Below, piece after piece: positions 62,531-64,000 of a stretch of 64,000 nt of DNA (positions are counted from its first letter, which is position 1; every line of letters starts with the position of its first letter). The position numbers and the translations under genes are program-made. Origin of the DNA: Castellaniella sp049673105 (GTDB lineage Bacteria > Pseudomonadota > Gammaproteobacteria > Burkholderiales > Burkholderiaceae_B); contig NZ_JBATXG010000006.1 of the NCBI RefSeq assembly GCF_049673105.1, forward strand, positions 124,001 to 188,000. The letters run 5' to 3'. The notes beneath the pieces were generated by a model. It was not told the origin of the DNA. It saw nothing but the letters and a program-made list of their open reading frames with translations, and searched no databases.

Positions 62531-62791
62531 ATGGCGCAGCGCATCATTGATCTGGTCTTATCCGCACTGGCCAGTCTGGTCAGTGTTCTGTTGTCCTGGC
62601 CCTATTGGCGAGACTTTGAATATTGGCCGGAATCCCCGGCCCTTTGGTGGCTGTATTTCATCCTGGGATACTGCCTGGCGGTCTACGTCTTCTATGCCTT
62701 CCTGGGCAGTCTGCGCACCTTGTTCCTGCATGACAGCCAGGGCCGACAGGAAACGGCTCCTGACGCCTCTTCCGGGGAGAAACGCTCATGA
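62531..62791 (+). CDS. Small membrane protein of the nor-like operon (unknown)
   Basis: An 86-residue protein with two hydrophobic segments, at about residues 5-25 and 38-62, separated by an aromatic loop (SWPYWRDFEYWPESPALWW). I do not recognise the family. The GGGGAGGAAGAC upstream is a strong ribosome-binding site. Its stop overlaps the start of the NorC-like gene (ATGA), so translation is coupled and a role in assembly or stability of the nearby reductase is likely but unproven. Confidence 0.7.
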   Translation: MAQRIIDLVLSALASLVSVLLSWPYWRDFEYWPESPALWWLYFILGYCLAVYVFYAFLGSLRTLFLHDSQGRQETAPDASSGEKRS

Positions 62792-63747
62792 GCTGCCTGA
62801 ACGGAACCGACTGCCGGGAAACCGCCAAACGCCGCACGGCGCTGGCCATCCTGGCCCTGATGCTGGCGATTTTCCTGATTCTTTCCCTGTGGTCATTCCT
62901 GCCATCGCGCCAGCAGGCCCTGCCCACACTCATCCATTACGGCGAAGCCGATGCCGTCCAGGGGAAACGCGTCTTTCAGGCCTATAACTGCATGGGCTGC
63001 CACACCATCGTGGGTAACGGAGCCTACTTCGGCCCGGATCTGACGCGCATCTATGCAGACGCGGGGCCGGCATGGCTGGCGGCGTTCCTGCCCTCGGCGG
63101 CGGGCTGGCCGACGGCGACCGCAATTCAGGTGCAGCTGCAAAACGCCACGGTCCAGAAAGAAGCGGGCACAGCGGATCCGCAGGAATACCTGACCCGCTA
63201 TCCAGGGGCCGCCGAGCGCGTGCAGCAACGCGGGGGCCGGCACACGTTGATGCCCAACCTGCCGCTACAGGCGTCCGAAATCACAGCCCTGATGGCGTTT
63301 CTGAAATATACCTCCGCCATGAACACCGAAGGCTGGCCGCCGAAACCGCACACCGACCGGCGCCTGCCCGCCCCGGCGCAATCAGTGGCCGCAGCCGCCG
63401 CTGCTGGTCCGACATCGGCGCCGGCCCCCGCCGCTGCCGCTGCCGACGCTCAGGACCCTGTCGCGCTGGGTAAAAGGCTGGTCGGGGAGCTGGGCTGCGT
63501 CGCCTGTCACGCGACCGATCAGAACCGCCTGGTGGGACCGGGCTGGGGCGGTCTGAGCGACTCCACGGTCGCACTGGCGGACGGCACCTCGGTGACGGCG
63601 GATGACAATTATCTGATCGAATCGATCCGCCAGCCCGACGCCAAACTGGTGGCGGGTTATCCGCCCCACGTGATGCCGCCTTATGACAGCACGCTGATCA
63701 ACGAGTCCGACATGAAGGCCATCGTGGCCTATCTGCGCAGCCTTTGA
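62788..63747 (+). CDS. norC: NorC-like protein fused to a second cytochrome c domain
   Basis: A 319-residue membrane-anchored dihaem cytochrome c. Residues 17-38 form the anchor. Residues 55-185 match NorC of nitric oxide reductase: haem motif CMGCH at 68-72 in FQAYNCMGCHTIVGNGAYFGPDL, a methionine in HTLMPNLPLQ and the ending MNTEGWPP. An Ala/Pro linker at about 191-222 leads to a second haem domain (CVACH at 237-241) with GYPPHVMPPYDS, which resembles the cytochrome tail of caa3 oxidase subunit II. Ordinary NorC is about 150 residues with one haem. It is expected to feed electrons to the NorB-like subunit starting 13 bases downstream. Confidence 0.85.
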   Translation: MSCLNGTDCRETAKRRTALAILALMLAIFLILSLWSFLPSRQQALPTLIHYGEADAVQGKRVFQAYNCMGCHTIVGNGAYFGPDLTRIYADAGPAWLAAFLPSAAGWPTATAIQVQLQNATVQKEAGTADPQEYLTRYPGAAERVQQRGGRHTLMPNLPLQASEITALMAFLKYTSAMNTEGWPPKPHTDRRLPAPAQSVAAAAAAGPTSAPAPAAAAADAQDPVALGKRLVGELGCVACHATDQNRLVGPGWGGLSDSTVALADGTSVTADDNYLIESIRQPDAKLVAGYPPHVMPPYDSTLINESDMKAIVAYLRSL

Positions 63748-63760
63748 CGGGGAAGCCATC

Positions 63761-64000
63761 ATGATCAAGATCGAATACCGCACGCAGCGCCTGAGTCTGC
63801 GATTCTTCCTGCTGATGCTGGTCCTGTTTCTGTTCCAGATGCTGTTCGGCCTGCTGATCGCCATCCAGCACGCGGATCCTGCATTGCTCGCCGGCATTGC
63901 CAATTTCAATATCCTGCGGGCGGAACACACCAATCTGGGAATACTCTGGATCTTGTCCGGTTTTATCGGCACCATCCTGTTCGTCGGCCCTTTGCTATCG
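63761..64000 (+). CDS. norB: NorB-like (haem-copper) reductase subunit, N-terminal part (cut by window edge)
   Basis: The first 80 codons are present and the gene runs off the right edge. They hold two predicted spans: LRFFLLMLVLFLFQMLFGLLIAIQ, then RAEHTNLGILWILSGFIGTIL, which carries the EHTNL histidine expected to bind the low-spin haem in NorB. The rest (binuclear-centre histidines) is not visible, so the class (cNOR or another NOR family) cannot be decided here. A cbb3-like oxidase is the alternative. Confidence 0.75.
   Translation, partial: MIKIEYRTQRLSLRFFLLMLVLFLFQMLFGLLIAIQHADPALLAGIANFNILRAEHTNLGILWILSGFIGTILFVGPLLS

Overview
The window looks like a chromosomal segment of a high-GC, facultatively anaerobic betaproteobacterium, most likely in the Burkholderiales (Alcaligenaceae-like; the genus is an inference). 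Reasons are the gene orders ygfZ/mltG-tmk-holB-tatD, recG-oxyR and rph-rdgB-hemW, high-affinity ABC importers (liv, ugp, fbp, cys), an oxygen-independent class II ribonucleotide reductase, an animal-type sulfide:quinone oxidoreductase, and a nitric-oxide-reductase-like operon behind an FNR-type site at the right edge. I see about 64 protein genes, nearly all intact, packed tightly. There is no recognisable mobile element, CRISPR array, rRNA or tRNA.

Layout. 1-5870: end of mmsB, ygfZ, then mltG-tmk-holB-tatD (peptidoglycan chain termination, dTMP kinase, clamp-loader delta prime, TatD nuclease) and a secreted ankyrin protein. 5881-9714: sulfate importer sbp-cysT-cysW-cysA. 9868-16886: a lipoprotein, a DUF4239 membrane protein, an SDR oxidoreductase, SQR, a chemoreceptor, acylphosphatase and a DUF411 protein. 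16914-19045: an isolated motA-motB pair with an unusually long Ala/Pro-rich MotB linker. 19301-27679: YfcF-type GST, fatty acid hydroxylase, nadA-nadC facing nrdJ-nadB, and a small cytochrome c. 27892-34130: a thioredoxin-like protein, slipin/NfeD, DUF488, fumC, epd, a 2-hydroxyacid dehydrogenase and a GST.

34258-45732: the branched-chain amino acid importer livK-livH-livM-livG-livF, proC, the glycerol-3-phosphate importer ugpB-A-E-C, and a second Liv-type binding protein. 45853-50765: dps, oxyR, recG, a RidA protein and ferredoxin-NADP reductase. 51016-54518: a Fur-box-preceded ferric iron importer. 54543-58411: glnA-ntrB-ntrC, with two NtrC-like sites and a near-consensus sigma54 promoter upstream of glnA in a spacing that copies the enterobacterial glnA arrangement. 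58630-62204: hemW, rdgB, rph and divergent yicC. 62205-64000: a 326-bp regulatory gap with an FNR-type site, then a small membrane protein, a NorC-like protein fused to a second c-type haem domain, and the start of a NorB-like subunit cut by the window edge.

The most unusual item is the NorC fusion: a cNOR-type NorC followed by a cytochrome c domain resembling the tail of caa3 oxidase subunit II. The rest is largely core metabolism. I found no strong evidence for a wholly unknown multi-gene system, and the identifications below rest on motif reading and memory of families, not on searches.
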